A stretch of DNA of 64,000 nucleotides, taken from NCBI RefSeq assembly GCF_007750855.1, contig NZ_CP036291.1, forward strand, positions 2,914,001 through 2,978,000, written 5' to 3'. Origin of the DNA: Pirellulimonas nuda. Its GTDB lineage: Bacteria; Planctomycetota; Planctomycetia; Pirellulales; Lacipirellulaceae. The notes beneath the pieces were generated by a model that was not told where the DNA came from, ran no database searches, and saw nothing but the letters and a program-made list of their open reading frames with translations. Below, piece by piece: positions 53,171 to 63,247 of this stretch. The first letter of the stretch is position 1. The number at the start of each line of letters is the position of its first letter. The position numbers and the translations under genes are program-made.

Positions 53171-54669
53171 CAGCCCGTTGAAAAATGCCACTCCCCCGAC
53201 CAACCCCTTGGCGCTAAACTGCGTCGCCGACGAAAGCGTGACTTGAGCAGGAGCGAAGCGATGGGGATGGGAAGGCGAGAGCGGGATCGGCAGGACGTGT
53301 TGTTCGTGACGGCCCAGCAGCTGCCCAAGAGTCAGGGGCACGCGTTCTACAAGCGGCTCAATAGGCTGCTTTCCGAGGCGGGCTTCGACCGCGACATCGA
53401 GAAGTTGTGCGAGCCGTACTACCAGCCGACCGGCACGCGTGGGCGGCCGTCGGTCCCGCCGGGAGTCTACTTCCGGATGTTGATGGTGGGTTACTTCGAG
53501 GGGATCGGTTCACAGCGGGGCATCGCGTGGCGGTGCGCCGACAGCCTCAGCCTGCGGGAGTTCCTGGGCGTTCCGCTGACCGAGGCGACCCCCGATCACT
53601 CGACGCTCAGCCGGGTCCGCGACCGCCTGCCGCTGGAAGTCCACCAGGAAGTGTTCCGGCTGGTGCTGCAACTGGCGGCGCAGCAGGGGCTGCTAAAAGG
53701 CAAGACGGTAGCGGTCGATTCGACTACCCTTGAAGCCGATGCGGCGATGAAGAGCATCGTGCGGCGCGACACAGGAGAAGACTGGAAGGCGTACGTCATT
53801 GGCTTGATGAAGAAGGAAGGAGTGATCGAAAAAGGAGACGAGCCGAGCGACGAAGAGGTCCGCCGCTTCGATAAGAAGCGGAAGAACAAAAAGGTCTCGA
53901 ACGCCGAGTGGGTCAGCACGACCGACCCGAGCGCACGGATCACCAAGCTCAAGGACGGCCGCACGCATTTGGCGTACAAGGCGGAGCACGTGGTCGATAT
54001 CGATACGGAGCTGATCTTGGCGGCAGAGGTCTATCACGGCGACCACAGCGACACGAAGACCCTCTGCGACAGCGTGATGGAGGCGCAGACGCACCTGTCA
54101 GAGGCTGGGCTGGAAGCGCAGATCGAAGAAGCGGTTGCCGACAAGGGCTACCACGCTGCCGAGCAGCTGGAACTGGTCACGTCGGTCGGGGTGCGGACGT
54201 ATGTGCCGGAGCCCAAGCGCCGCGGCGAGTCGCGTCTGAGCGCCAAGCCAGTCGAGCAGCAGCGCGCGGTGAAGGGTAACCGCCGGCGGACCAAGACCGC
54301 CAAGAACAAACGGCTCCAGCGGCTGAGGAGTGAACGGGTCGAGCGCAGCTTCGCCCACGTGTGCGACACCGGCGGGTCACGCCGCACATGGCTGCGGGGG
54401 ATCGACAAGGTGAGGAAGCGGTTACTGACGTCGGCGCTGGTGCGGAACCTGGGCCTGGTAATGCGGAAGCTGTTCGGGATCGGCACGCCGAGGGGCCTGC
54501 AGGGCGAAGGTGGCTCCGCCGGGCTTATGCAGCTCGCCTGGCTTCTCATCGCAGCGATGAAGAACTTGTGGGACACACATGCTCGCCTGGGAGCCCGGCC
54601 TACAGAGTCACGCCTCCAACTGCTCACAGTTGGCGGGCCACAGGAGTATGCGCTTAGATCAACGGGCTG
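53171..54669 (+). mobile_element. IS1182-family element
   Basis: A 1499-bp element with inverted ends CAGCCCGTTGA and a 4-bp palindromic target duplication CTAG (53167-53170 and 54670-54673). It splits the GH67-like/beta-helix gene. Removing it and one CTAG rejoins the frame as Met-Pro-Leu-Glu-Gln-Ile. Confidence 0.92.
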
Positions 54670-54673
54670 CTAG
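53261..54673 (+). CDS. IS1182-family transposase
   Basis: A 470-residue transposase. The start at 53261 (MGMGRRERDRQDVLFVTAQQ) is preferred over 53243. YYQPTGTRGRPSVPPGVYFR, PDHSTLSRVRDRLPLEVHQE (DUF772-type N-terminal domain), TVAVDSTTLEADAAMKSIVR (first catalytic Asp), HVVDIDTELILAAEVYHGDH and VADKGYHAAEQLELV (second Asp) are typical; RSERVERSFAHVCD holds the catalytic Glu. The stop codon TAG is not part of the element: it is formed by the final C-T-A-G of the target duplication. Confidence 0.93.
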   Translation: MGMGRRERDRQDVLFVTAQQLPKSQGHAFYKRLNRLLSEAGFDRDIEKLCEPYYQPTGTRGRPSVPPGVYFRMLMVGYFEGIGSQRGIAWRCADSLSLREFLGVPLTEATPDHSTLSRVRDRLPLEVHQEVFRLVLQLAAQQGLLKGKTVAVDSTTLEADAAMKSIVRRDTGEDWKAYVIGLMKKEGVIEKGDEPSDEEVRRFDKKRKNKKVSNAEWVSTTDPSARITKLKDGRTHLAYKAEHVVDIDTELILAAEVYHGDHSDTKTLCDSVMEAQTHLSEAGLEAQIEEAVADKGYHAAEQLELVTSVGVRTYVPEPKRRGESRLSAKPVEQQRAVKGNRRRTKTAKNKRLQRLRSERVERSFAHVCDTGGSRRTWLRGIDKVRKRLLTSALVRNLGLVMRKLFGIGTPRGLQGEGGSAGLMQLAWLLIAAMKNLWDTHARLGARPTESRLQLLTVGGPQEYALRSTGC

Positions 54674-56145
54674 AGCAGATAGCGCGGGATAGCCGCACTA
54701 TGATCTGCACGAAGAAGAGCGGGCGGGAAGTGGAGGCCGACGACGAGTTCTATCTGGAGGGGGGTCGCGGCATGCTCGATCGTCCGGGTGAGTGGCATCT
54801 CGATCGCGAGACCGACAAGCTCTACTACCTCCCACTGGCGGACGAGTCCGAAGTCGTAGCGGTGATCCCTGCGTTGGCAAGCGTTCTGCACGTGGAAGGC
54901 GATGCCGCCGAAGGCCAGTGGGTCCAGCAGATCCACTTCCGGGGATTGACCTTCAGCCACACCACTTGGGTACTGCCAAGGTCGTCGGAGCTCTCCGGTT
55001 ATAGCCAGGCCGACATACACATGGACGGGGCCGTGCGTCTGTTGGGCGCCAAGCGTTGTGTCTTCGACAACTGTGAGATCGCCGCCATCGGCAACTACGG
55101 CGTCGAGATCGGACCGGGTTGCTCTGGGAATCGAGTGTTGCGGTGCGAGATACACGACCTGGGCGCGGGAGGCTTCTTGATCGGCCCCAAGATCCGCCCG
55201 CCGTCGGACAAGGAGAACGTCGATCGCGTCGATTTCCCACCCGTCCTGGAGGATCCGAACGATGCGTGCAGCGACAACGAGATTGCTGACTGCCGTATCT
55301 ACGATGGCGGAAGGTACTTTCACTGCGCAGTAGGCATTTGGATCGGCCAGAGCCCTGACAACCACGTACATCACAACGAGATCTTCGACTTCTACTACTC
55401 GGCCATCTCCAGCGGATGGACATGGGGGTACGGCCGTGCCCTGGCCACCGGAAATTGCTTCGAGCACAATCACGTCCACCACATCGGGCGGCGCCGCGAC
55501 GGCGACGGCCCTGTGCTGAGCGATCTCGGCGGCATCTACACGCTTGGGGACCAGACCGGAACGGTCATCCGGAACAACGTGTTCCACGACATCTGGGCGG
55601 GCAAGTACGGCGGCTGGGCCATTTATTGCGACGAGGGCACGCGCAACATCTTGATCGAAAACAACCTGGTCTACCGCTGTCGGCACAGTTGCTTCAACCA
55701 GCACTACGGCAAAGGCAACGTCGTGCGCAATAACATCTTCGCGCTGGGCGACACCAGCGTAGTGATGCTTGCCCGCGCCCAATCGCACACCGGCTTCTTG
55801 CTGACCAACAACATCTTGCTTAGCGACGGAACGCCGATCTACGCGGGCGGCTACGAGTTTTCGGTGAGTACCCGCGGGGCGTTCAAGGCGGATCGGAATC
55901 TAGTCTGGTCTACCGCCGGGAAGGTCATCGGGGCCCAGGATCGCTTTCCCAGCCGTCTCTACGAGCCGGCTGAGCCAGTCTTGAGTTGGGAGCAGTGGCA
56001 GACGTTGGGATACGACCAGCATTCGGTCGTCGCCGACCCCGGCTTCCGGGGCCCGGACCACGGAGATTTTCGTCTGCCGGCCGACAGCCCAGCGAGCCGC
56101 ATCGGCTTCAAGCCCTTCGCGCTCGATGCAGCCGGACCTCGATAG
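54674..56145 (+). pseudogene. GH67-like / beta-helix fusion protein, C-terminal part
   Basis: The last 490 codons of the interrupted gene. RGMLDRPGEWHLDRETDKLY, then VQQIHFRGLTFSHTTWVLPR, DIHMDGAVRLLGAKRCVFDN, NYGVEIGPGCSGNRVLRCEI and VYRCRHSCFNQHYGKGNVVR form a right-handed beta-helix of GH141 type, continuous in frame and theme with the part before the IS. The ending DFRLPADSPASRIGFKPFAL is the common terminal block of such proteins. An ATG at 54700 could allow expression of this part alone, but without a signal peptide. Confidence 0.85.
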
Positions 56146-56225
56146 TTTCAGCCGGGAGTGGCTACGTCCATTCGGGTCCTACGAATGGGATCAGGGCTAC
56201 GATTGTCTCAGATTCGACCCCTTCT

Positions 56226-56343
56226 CGAATGCCACTCACCCGCCATCTGGGTCAAAGTCGGTATGCCGAGCGTTGGCAAATCGACACGGTCGACTCGATG
56301 CTCCGACGGTGCAGCAGAGACGTGGTCGACGCTCGCCACTAGG
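56226..56343 (+). pseudogene. Transposase C-terminal remnant
   Basis: A frame reading MPLTRHLGQSRYAERWQIDT then VDSMLRRCSRDVVDARH resembles the C-terminal block of IS4/IS5-type DDE transposases (QRWQVETVxSMxKRR...), where the Glu would be catalytic; here it is Asp. It is cut at 56343 by IS1380. It is a small degenerate relic. Confidence 0.4.
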
Positions 56344-58200
56344 CCTTAATCAAGCGAACCCCGCGTCTGAAGCCATCTAGAAAAGCTCGAAACCCTCGGC
56401 GATTATCGCGTAGATTGGAGGTTATCAGAACTTCAACTTACGCGCGCCAAGGAGGGTTTCGAGTGAACGCCAAGTTACGCCGCCAGGCTCGGGCCCGCAA
56501 GCGAAAAATGCTCCACCGGATCGACCCCGCCCAGTGGTCGGGGGCGTCGCCGATGATCACGCCGCCGAAGATTGGGTACGAGCTCGCCGGCAAGCAGCAA
56601 GCGATCGCCGCGGGGGGGATTGGAGCCATGCTGCAACTGGCGAAGCAGCTCGGCTTGCGGGGCGAGATCAACCGATCGATCCGGCTGCTGAAGGTGCACC
56701 TGCCCTACGACGAAGCCGATCACGTGTTGAACATCGCGCTGAACCTGCTCGCGGGTGGCGACTGCCTGGACCACCTCGAAGACCGGCGGTGCGATGAGGC
56801 CTACTTGAACGCGGTTGACGCCGAGCGTGTCCCCGACCCGACGACCGCCGGTGACTTCTGCCGCCGGTTCGATACGGTAGACGTTCATTATCTGATGGCC
56901 GCCTACAACCGTATCCGAGAAAAAGCCTGGAAGCAGCAGCCCGCCGAGTTCTTCGACTGCGCCATGATCGAGGCCGATGGGACGCAGGTAGAGACCTCGG
57001 CCGAGAAGAAGCAGGGGATCGGCATCAACTACAAGGGCCAGTGGGGGTACCACCCCTTGGTCGTCACCCTGGCCAACACCCGCGAGCCGCTGTTTATCGC
57101 CAACCGCAGCGGCAACCGCCCCAGCCACGAACACGCGGCGTTCTACTTCGACCTGGCCGTGGAGCGTTGCCGCGACGCGGGGTTCCGCAAGGTGGTCTTA
57201 CGCGGCGACACGGACTTCGCGTTGACCGAGAGCTTCGATCGCTGGGACGGCGACGGGGTGGAGTTCGTGTTCGGGGTCGATGCGATGCCCAACCTGGTGA
57301 AAATCGCCGAAAAACTCCCCGAATCGGCTTGGAAACGGCTGACGCGTCGTCGGGCTTCCAAGCAGCCCTCGGCGAGTTCTCGGGCCAAACGCGGCCGGTT
57401 CAAGCAGCAGGTCGTTGTGGAGAACGGCTACCGGAACAAGAAGCTCGCCGGAGAGCGGATCGCCGAGTTCGACTACCAGCCCGGCAAGTGCGGCCGCGCT
57501 TACCGGGTGGTCGTGTTGCAGAAGGAAGTCCATTTGACGCGCGGCCAGGAGCGGTTGTTCGACACCGAAGAGCCGGTCTACTTCTTCTACATCACCAACG
57601 TTGCGAAGAGCACGAAGCCGACACGGCAGGTGGTCATCGACGCGAACGCGCGTTGCAACCAAGAGAACAACATCGCCCAGCTCAAGCAGTGCGCGTTGCG
57701 CGCGCCGCTGAACGACCTGGTGAGCAACTGGGCGTACATGGTGATCGCGTCGCTGGCGTGGAACCTGAAGGTGTGGGCGGGCTTGATGATCAAGCCGAGC
57801 GGCAGGCCGGAGCAGAAGGCGGAGCAGGCGGCCGTCAAGTCCGGGCTGATCCACATGGACTTCACGACGTTTCGCGATCGGGTCCTCATGGTCCCGGCGC
57901 AGGTCATCCGCCGCGGCCGGTCGCTCGTGTATCGGCTGCTCAGCTACCGGCCTTCGGTCGACGCGCTGCTGCTGATCCACAACAACACCCGCCGCCCGCT
58001 GCGGTGTTGACGACGCCGGCACACGAAGCCCGTGTCTGGATGCACGGGCGCCGCCGCCACGCCCAACCCCAAACGCCCTCGCCCATGCCAACACCAACCC
58101 GCCCCGCCCCATCGCCAGTCAAGCTGGACCACGTTGCCGCTGCGCTGAGAAAATCGCCACGCCAGACGCTGAAAACCGGCCGGCGTTCGCTTGATTAAGG
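56344..58200 (+). mobile_element. IS1380-family element
   Basis: An 1857-bp element with inverted ends CCTTAATCAAGCGAAC and a direct repeat ACTAGG at 56338-56343 and 58201-58206. It carries one intact transposase gene and about 190 bases of non-coding sequence at its right end. Confidence 0.9.
56463..58010 (+). CDS. IS1380-family transposase
   Basis: A 515-residue transposase starting at GTG 56463, chosen because AAGGAGG lies 7 bases upstream; the frame is open from 56415. FRVNAK-type start, ALNLLAGGDCLDHLEDRRCD, PDPTTAGDFCRRFDTVDVHY, DCAMIEADGTQVETSAEKKQ (first catalytic Asp), VVLRGDTDFALTESFDRWDG (second Asp) and NQENNIAQLKQCALRAPLND (Glu region) are the IS1380 family blocks. It appears intact. 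Confidence 0.94.
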   Translation: MNAKLRRQARARKRKMLHRIDPAQWSGASPMITPPKIGYELAGKQQAIAAGGIGAMLQLAKQLGLRGEINRSIRLLKVHLPYDEADHVLNIALNLLAGGDCLDHLEDRRCDEAYLNAVDAERVPDPTTAGDFCRRFDTVDVHYLMAAYNRIREKAWKQQPAEFFDCAMIEADGTQVETSAEKKQGIGINYKGQWGYHPLVVTLANTREPLFIANRSGNRPSHEHAAFYFDLAVERCRDAGFRKVVLRGDTDFALTESFDRWDGDGVEFVFGVDAMPNLVKIAEKLPESAWKRLTRRRASKQPSASSRAKRGRFKQQVVVENGYRNKKLAGERIAEFDYQPGKCGRAYRVVVLQKEVHLTRGQERLFDTEEPVYFFYITNVAKSTKPTRQVVIDANARCNQENNIAQLKQCALRAPLNDLVSNWAYMVIASLAWNLKVWAGLMIKPSGRPEQKAEQAAVKSGLIHMDFTTFRDRVLMVPAQVIRRGRSLVYRLLSYRPSVDALLLIHNNTRRPLRC

Positions 58201-58410
58201 ACTAGGGAAGACCGTGCCGATTCTTAAGGCTCAAGGGGTTCATCCGTCACCTCCAGATCGTGTGACCGTGCGCAGGTTCTCTACAGAGCAAGACTTCCCG
58301 GCCCTCGTCACGCAAGGAGTCAAACAAGCTCAGGCGTCCGACCACCACCAGCGACTTGCCCTGCATGCCTTCTCTGAAACAATTCAGTTGATGTCCACGA
58401 GGGTAGAACC

Positions 58411-59337
58411 ATGCGTCGATTCCAGAACATTCTCGTAGCGGTTGATTTATCTCAGGCAGATCGCTTGGTGTCGGACGTGCTCCCGCTTCCGACCGAGGAG
58501 GCAATCGAACGAGCCCTCTGGCTTGCCAAGCTCAACGCCGGGCGCCTCCATTTTTTCTCGTCACTGGACGTCTCTCCCGCGGTTCAGCGACTGATTGAGG
58601 ATTCAGACCAGGGCGTGGACCCCGTTCTCGGAGCGGCTCGTGAGACGCTTCAAAGAGCGGTAGAACGGGCAGGATCCATGGGATTAGCCGCAACCATGGA
58701 GGTCCGGTTCGGAAAAAGCTGGCTAGAGATTATCCGCGAGGTGCTGCGAAACAATCACGATCTCGTCGTTGCGGGGACACGGCATCTTGGTGCGATGAGC
58801 GGGCGGCTGATCGGCAGTACGGGCATCAAGTTGCTGCGTAAGTGCCCCTGCCCGGTGTGGATCACCCAGCCACAGCCGGCTCGGGACATCAAATCGATCT
58901 TGGTTGCTCACGACCTCACCGGTGTTGGTGATCGAGCCATGGAGCTCGGCTGTTCGATGGCCCAGTTGCATGGGGCTCGGTTGCACGTGTTGCACGGGTT
59001 GGATGTACGTGAACTTGAGACGGTCCTGTCCGGTCGCGTCCTGGAAAACGCTGCGGCAGAACGTCGCACCCGAGCGACCCGTCATCTAGAAGATTGCTTG
59101 GCGCACTACGAGTTCGTCCAGCCGCCGCAGTTGCACGTCGTGGATTGTGAGCCGTCAGCGGCGGTAATGACTCTCGTTGAGCGGCATCGCATCGAGCTCC
59201 TCGTGATGGGCACGATCGCGCGGTCTGGAATCGCTGGGATCTTTATCGGAAACACCGCAGAGCGGCTGCTCCCGCAGGTCCCCTGTTCCGTGTTGGCGGT
59301 TAAGCCGGACAGCTTTACTTCGCCTGTTCAGCTCTAG
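58411..59337 (+). CDS. Tandem universal stress protein (UspE-like)
   Basis: A 308-residue protein with two UspA domains. Domain 1 runs from FQNILVAVDLSQADRL to HDLVVAGTRHLGAMSGRLIG and STGIKLLRKCPCPVWI. Domain 2 runs from IKSILVAHDLTGVGDRAMEL to IELLVMGTIARSGIAGIFIG with NTAERLLPQVPCSVLAVKP, the G-x2-G-x9-G-S/T-type ATP-binding motif. It is cytoplasmic and probably protects cells during stress or anoxia. It precedes a close paralogue and a cation ATPase; such trios are common stress clusters. Confidence 0.92.
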   Translation: MRRFQNILVAVDLSQADRLVSDVLPLPTEEAIERALWLAKLNAGRLHFFSSLDVSPAVQRLIEDSDQGVDPVLGAARETLQRAVERAGSMGLAATMEVRFGKSWLEIIREVLRNNHDLVVAGTRHLGAMSGRLIGSTGIKLLRKCPCPVWITQPQPARDIKSILVAHDLTGVGDRAMELGCSMAQLHGARLHVLHGLDVRELETVLSGRVLENAAAERRTRATRHLEDCLAHYEFVQPPQLHVVDCEPSAAVMTLVERHRIELLVMGTIARSGIAGIFIGNTAERLLPQVPCSVLAVKPDSFTSPVQL

Positions 59338-59469
59338 GCGAAGAACCTTCGACTCGACTTACACAGAATCTCACATGTCGCGTGTGTACCTGCCTTCTGT
59401 GCCTTGATATCCCCGGTGGGCGCGCGCCTGGAGCGCCGCGTTCAACTTGGGGAGCAGTAGGAGGGAAAG

Positions 59470-60402
59470 ATGGACCGCTTCCAGAACATTCTCGTTGGCG
59501 TGGATGTTTCAGATCGTGAGCATCTGGTGGCAGACCGGCTCACGCCTTCAACATCTTGCGCTATTGACACGGGCGTTTGGCTCGCCGGAAGGAACCACGC
59601 CAAGCTGCACTTCATCAACGCCCTGGAGATTTCAGACTACGCACGCCTCATGGCCATTGAGCACGTCGGCGTTGACGCTGAGCTGATCGCCCATACGGAA
59701 GACCACCTCGCCACGATCACGAGTGAGGCGAGAAAGCAGGGCGTGGACGCCGGCTACTCGATGGCGTTTGGAAAGTGTTGGGTCGAGCTAATCCGAGTTG
59801 TGATGAAGAACCGTCATGACATCATCGTCGTCGGGACACGCAAGCGGGGCGCCGTTTCCAGCGCGTTGTTTGGCAGCACCGGAATGAAGCTGCTGCGGAA
59901 GTGCCCTTGCCCGGTATGGGTCACCAAGCCTTCTCCGGCGGGTCCGTTGAAGTCAATCCTCGTGGCCGACGACTTCTCGGAAGTCGGCGACCTGGCCGTA
60001 GAGCTTGGGATTTCGCTGGCGGTCCTGCACAACGCACAATTGTACGTGCTGCATGTGTTGGAATTGGGCTTAGGCCGGCCCAAGTGGGATTCGTTCAACA
60101 TCCGGATGCAAGCACGGGCCGAGTCCACGGAGAAGTTTGCCGCCCAGTTCGCCAAGTGCGGCGCCGTTCGCCTCAAGAAGCTGCCGATGAAGTTGGTTGA
60201 AGTAGACGACGCCGACGCCGCTATCTTGAAGCAGATCGAGACGAGCTGCGCCGACCTGCTGATCATGGGCACGATCGCCCGAGGCGGGGTAGCGGGGGTG
60301 CTCACGGGTAACACGGCGGAGCGGCTGCTCCCGCAGATCCCATGCTCCGTGCTCGCCGTCAAACCGAACGAGTTTGTCTGCCCGCTCTCGGTGGAACCTT
60401 AA
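59470..60402 (+). CDS. Tandem universal stress protein (UspE-like), paralogue
   Basis: A 310-residue paralogue of the preceding gene, with AGGAGGGAAAG directly before the ATG as a strong ribosome site. FQNILVGVDVSDREHLVADR, HDIIVVGTRKRGAVSSALFG, STGMKLLRKCPCPVWVTKPS, LKSILVADDFSEVGDLAVEL, and DLLIMGTIARGGVAGVLTGN with TAERLLPQIPCSVLAVKP match UspA domains twice. The 130 bases between the two usp genes contain a GC-rich inverted repeat near 59420 but no gene. Confidence 0.93.
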   Translation: MDRFQNILVGVDVSDREHLVADRLTPSTSCAIDTGVWLAGRNHAKLHFINALEISDYARLMAIEHVGVDAELIAHTEDHLATITSEARKQGVDAGYSMAFGKCWVELIRVVMKNRHDIIVVGTRKRGAVSSALFGSTGMKLLRKCPCPVWVTKPSPAGPLKSILVADDFSEVGDLAVELGISLAVLHNAQLYVLHVLELGLGRPKWDSFNIRMQARAESTEKFAAQFAKCGAVRLKKLPMKLVEVDDADAAILKQIETSCADLLIMGTIARGGVAGVLTGNTAERLLPQIPCSVLAVKPNEFVCPLSVEP

Positions 60403-60469
60403 CTCTCTTTGTCGCAACCCGTCCCACCCTACCGTTCTCGCGGCGGGCGGCCAACCGCAGGCGATTGTC

Positions 60470-63247
60470 GTGGAACTCTTAGCGGAGAGACGCCTCCACC
60501 AGCTTCCAGCCGAAGAAGTAGCCGCGCTGCTCGACACTAACCTCGAAAAGGGGCTCGACCTGTTCGCGATTCAGGCGCGCCAACAGTCCTTTGGGCCGAA
60601 CGCCATCGAGGTCAAGGGCGGGCACGGAGCGTTGTTCACGTTCCTAGTTCAGTTCCATCAGCCCCTTATCTACATCCTGCTTGTTGCGGCCGGCATCACG
60701 GCCGCTTTGCACGAGTGGGTCGACTCGGGCGTCATCCTTTCCGTCGTGCTCGTCAACGCGACGATTGGCTTCCTCCAGGAGTCCAGGGCCGCCAAGGCCC
60801 TTGAGGCGCTGGCGAGAATGACCGTCACCGAGACGCGTGTGCTTCGCAGTGGCGAAATGTCCAGGATCCCGTCCGTCGAATTGGTCCCCGGCGATGTCGT
60901 CGTTCTGCAGTCGGGGGACAAGGTGCCGGCCGATATCCGCCTGTTTCGATCTCGAGACCTGCAGATCGATGAATCTACGCTCACGGGTGAATCGGTTCCT
61001 GTGAACAAGGCGCCGGAGCCCATGCCCGCTGAGGCTCCCCTGGCCGAACTGCGGAATCTTGCGTTCTCTTCGACCCTCGTCACTTACGGGCAGGGCCGTG
61101 GGGTGGTGTACGCCACCGGAGGCAAGACCGAGGTTGGTCGCATCAGTGAGATGGTCTCCACCGCCGATTCGATTGAGACCCCGCTCACCCGCAAGATGAC
61201 TCGCTTCAGTCGGGTGCTGCTCATCGTGATCCTTGGCTTAGCCGCGATTACCTTCTCCGTCGGAGTGCTTCGGGGAGAGTCGGCCTTCGACATGTTCATG
61301 GCGGCCGTAGCGCTGGCCGTTGGGGCGATACCGGAAGGGCTGCCAGCCGCTGTGACCATCACGCTGGCTATCGGCGTGAATCGGATGGCGCGTCGACGCG
61401 CCATTGTCCGCAAGCTCCCGGCCGTAGAAACCCTTGGCGGCACTACCACGATCTGCTCGGATAAGACGGGCACCTTGACCGTCAACCAGATGACGGTGCG
61501 CGAGATCGAGGCCGGAGGGCAACGGTTCCAGGTCACGGGAAGTGGCTACTCCCCAGAAGGAGCCATCGGCTCTGTGGGTGAAGGGCGGAGTGTCATTAAG
61601 AACACCGCGGCGTCGGACTGCCTCCGGGCCGGATTGCTCTGCAATGACTCAACGCTTGTCCGCGACGGTGGTCGCTGGGATGTGGTGGGCGATCCGACCG
61701 AGGGGGCTTTGCTGGCTTCCGCCTCGAAGGCCGGGATGGACGCGAAGCAGACGCACGAGCAGCATCCTGTACTGGACATGATCCCCTTTGAGTCACAGCA
61801 CCAGTACATGGCGACGCTCCACGGCGGCCGCGACCACCTGCCCAGGTTGTTGTGCCTCAAGGGCGCCGCGGAGGTGGTGCTTTCTAGGTGTAGTTCGGCT
61901 CTGGGCGCCGACGGGAAGACGGTGCCGCTTGAACCTGCCGCGGTCCTCCGGCAACTCGAGTCGATGGCGTCGCAGGGGCAGCGAGTGCTCGCCTTTGCGC
62001 GGTGCGAGAAGCCGCCCACGACGCATGTGATTACGGACGCCGACGTCGCCAATCTCACGTTCCTGGGGCTGCAGGGCATGATCGACCCGCCCCGGGAAGA
62101 GGCGGTCCGCGCGGTGCGTGCGTGCCAGGACGCGGGGATCCACGTGAAGATGATCACCGGCGACCACCCCGCGACAGCCCTGGCCATCGCCAAGATGCTC
62201 GGCCTGGACAGGGCCGCGTCCGCCGGAGGGCGGGAGCCTCTCGTGGTGACTAGCCGCGACCTCGAGGCAATAGACGATCATGCGTTGATCGGCATCGCGG
62301 ATCGCGTGGCGGTTTTCGCCCGCGCGACGCCAGAGCAAAAGCTCCGGCTGGTCCGGGCGCTGCAAGCCAACGGTCGGGTGGTCGCCATGACGGGCGACGG
62401 AGTGAACGACGCGCCGGCGCTCAAGCAGGCGGACATCGGAATCGCGATGGGGAACGGCGGCACCGAGGTCGCTAAGGAGTCCGCCGACATGATCCTCACC
62501 GATGACAATTTCGCGACCATCGAGGCCGCTGTCGAAGAAGGCCGCGGCGTTTTCGACAACCTGTCCAAGTTCATCGTTTGGACCCTACCCACCAATATGG
62601 GCGAAGGGCTCGTTATCCTGGCTGCTGTGCTTGCCGGGGTCACGCTCCCGCTGCTCCCGGTACAGATCCTGTGGATCAACATGACCACCGCGGTGTTGTT
62701 GGGATTGATGCTGGCGTTCGAGCCCAAGGAGCCGGGGCTGATGCTCCGACCCCCTCGTAACCCGCGAGCGCCGCTGCTCGATGCGCCGTTGGTGCTCCGC
62801 ACCTGCATTGTCGGCCTGATCTTGTTGGCCGGGGCCTTCGGATCCTTCCGGTGGGCGCTGGGGCAAGGGCTTGGCGACGCGGCCGCACGCACCGTGGCGG
62901 TCAATGTGTTTGTCACCGTCGAGCTGTTCTACCTATTCAACTGTCGGTCACTCACACAATCGATGTTCGCACTGGGAGTCTTCAGCAATCGATGGATCCT
63001 GATTGGGGTTGGAGGGATGGTCGCGTTTCAGTTGGCGTTCACTTATTCGCCGCTAATGAACCATATGCTCCACAGCGCCCCCATCGGGTGGGACGCGTGG
63101 TGGCGCATTCTGCTGACCGGCGCCGCGGCCTACGCGATAGTCGGAGCCGAAAAGTGGCTGCGAAGGTTGTGGACGACGCGCCGGACGCAAGGTCCGCTTC
63201 TTCCGCGCCACGGAACTGATCACGGTGCTGCTCGAGGCGCGGGATGA
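60470..63247 (+). CDS. P-type cation-transporting ATPase (P2-like), altered C-terminus
   Basis: A large membrane pump, about 925 residues from GTG 60470. The frame is open from 60374, but that would overlap the usp gene, and the domain starts at LHQLPAEEVAALLDTN. IDESTLTGESVPVNKAP is the actuator TGES. AVALAVGAIPEGLPAAVTIT is the P2-type helix-4 PEGLP motif. TICSDKTGTLTVNQM has the phosphorylated Asp, and MTGDGVNDAPALKQADIGIA the hinge. It resembles Ca2+ or related cation ATPases of stress clusters. After WLRRLW, near 63180, the frame runs into an istB relic and ends in about 20 foreign residues, so the natural C-terminus is lost or changed. Confidence 0.9.
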   Translation: MELLAERRLHQLPAEEVAALLDTNLEKGLDLFAIQARQQSFGPNAIEVKGGHGALFTFLVQFHQPLIYILLVAAGITAALHEWVDSGVILSVVLVNATIGFLQESRAAKALEALARMTVTETRVLRSGEMSRIPSVELVPGDVVVLQSGDKVPADIRLFRSRDLQIDESTLTGESVPVNKAPEPMPAEAPLAELRNLAFSSTLVTYGQGRGVVYATGGKTEVGRISEMVSTADSIETPLTRKMTRFSRVLLIVILGLAAITFSVGVLRGESAFDMFMAAVALAVGAIPEGLPAAVTITLAIGVNRMARRRAIVRKLPAVETLGGTTTICSDKTGTLTVNQMTVREIEAGGQRFQVTGSGYSPEGAIGSVGEGRSVIKNTAASDCLRAGLLCNDSTLVRDGGRWDVVGDPTEGALLASASKAGMDAKQTHEQHPVLDMIPFESQHQYMATLHGGRDHLPRLLCLKGAAEVVLSRCSSALGADGKTVPLEPAAVLRQLESMASQGQRVLAFARCEKPPTTHVITDADVANLTFLGLQGMIDPPREEAVRAVRACQDAGIHVKMITGDHPATALAIAKMLGLDRAASAGGREPLVVTSRDLEAIDDHALIGIADRVAVFARATPEQKLRLVRALQANGRVVAMTGDGVNDAPALKQADIGIAMGNGGTEVAKESADMILTDDNFATIEAAVEEGRGVFDNLSKFIVWTLPTNMGEGLVILAAVLAGVTLPLLPVQILWINMTTAVLLGLMLAFEPKEPGLMLRPPRNPRAPLLDAPLVLRTCIVGLILLAGAFGSFRWALGQGLGDAAARTVAVNVFVTVELFYLFNCRSLTQSMFALGVFSNRWILIGVGGMVAFQLAFTYSPLMNHMLHSAPIGWDAWWRILLTGAAAYAIVGAEKWLRRLWTTRRTQGPLLPRHGTDHGAARGAG

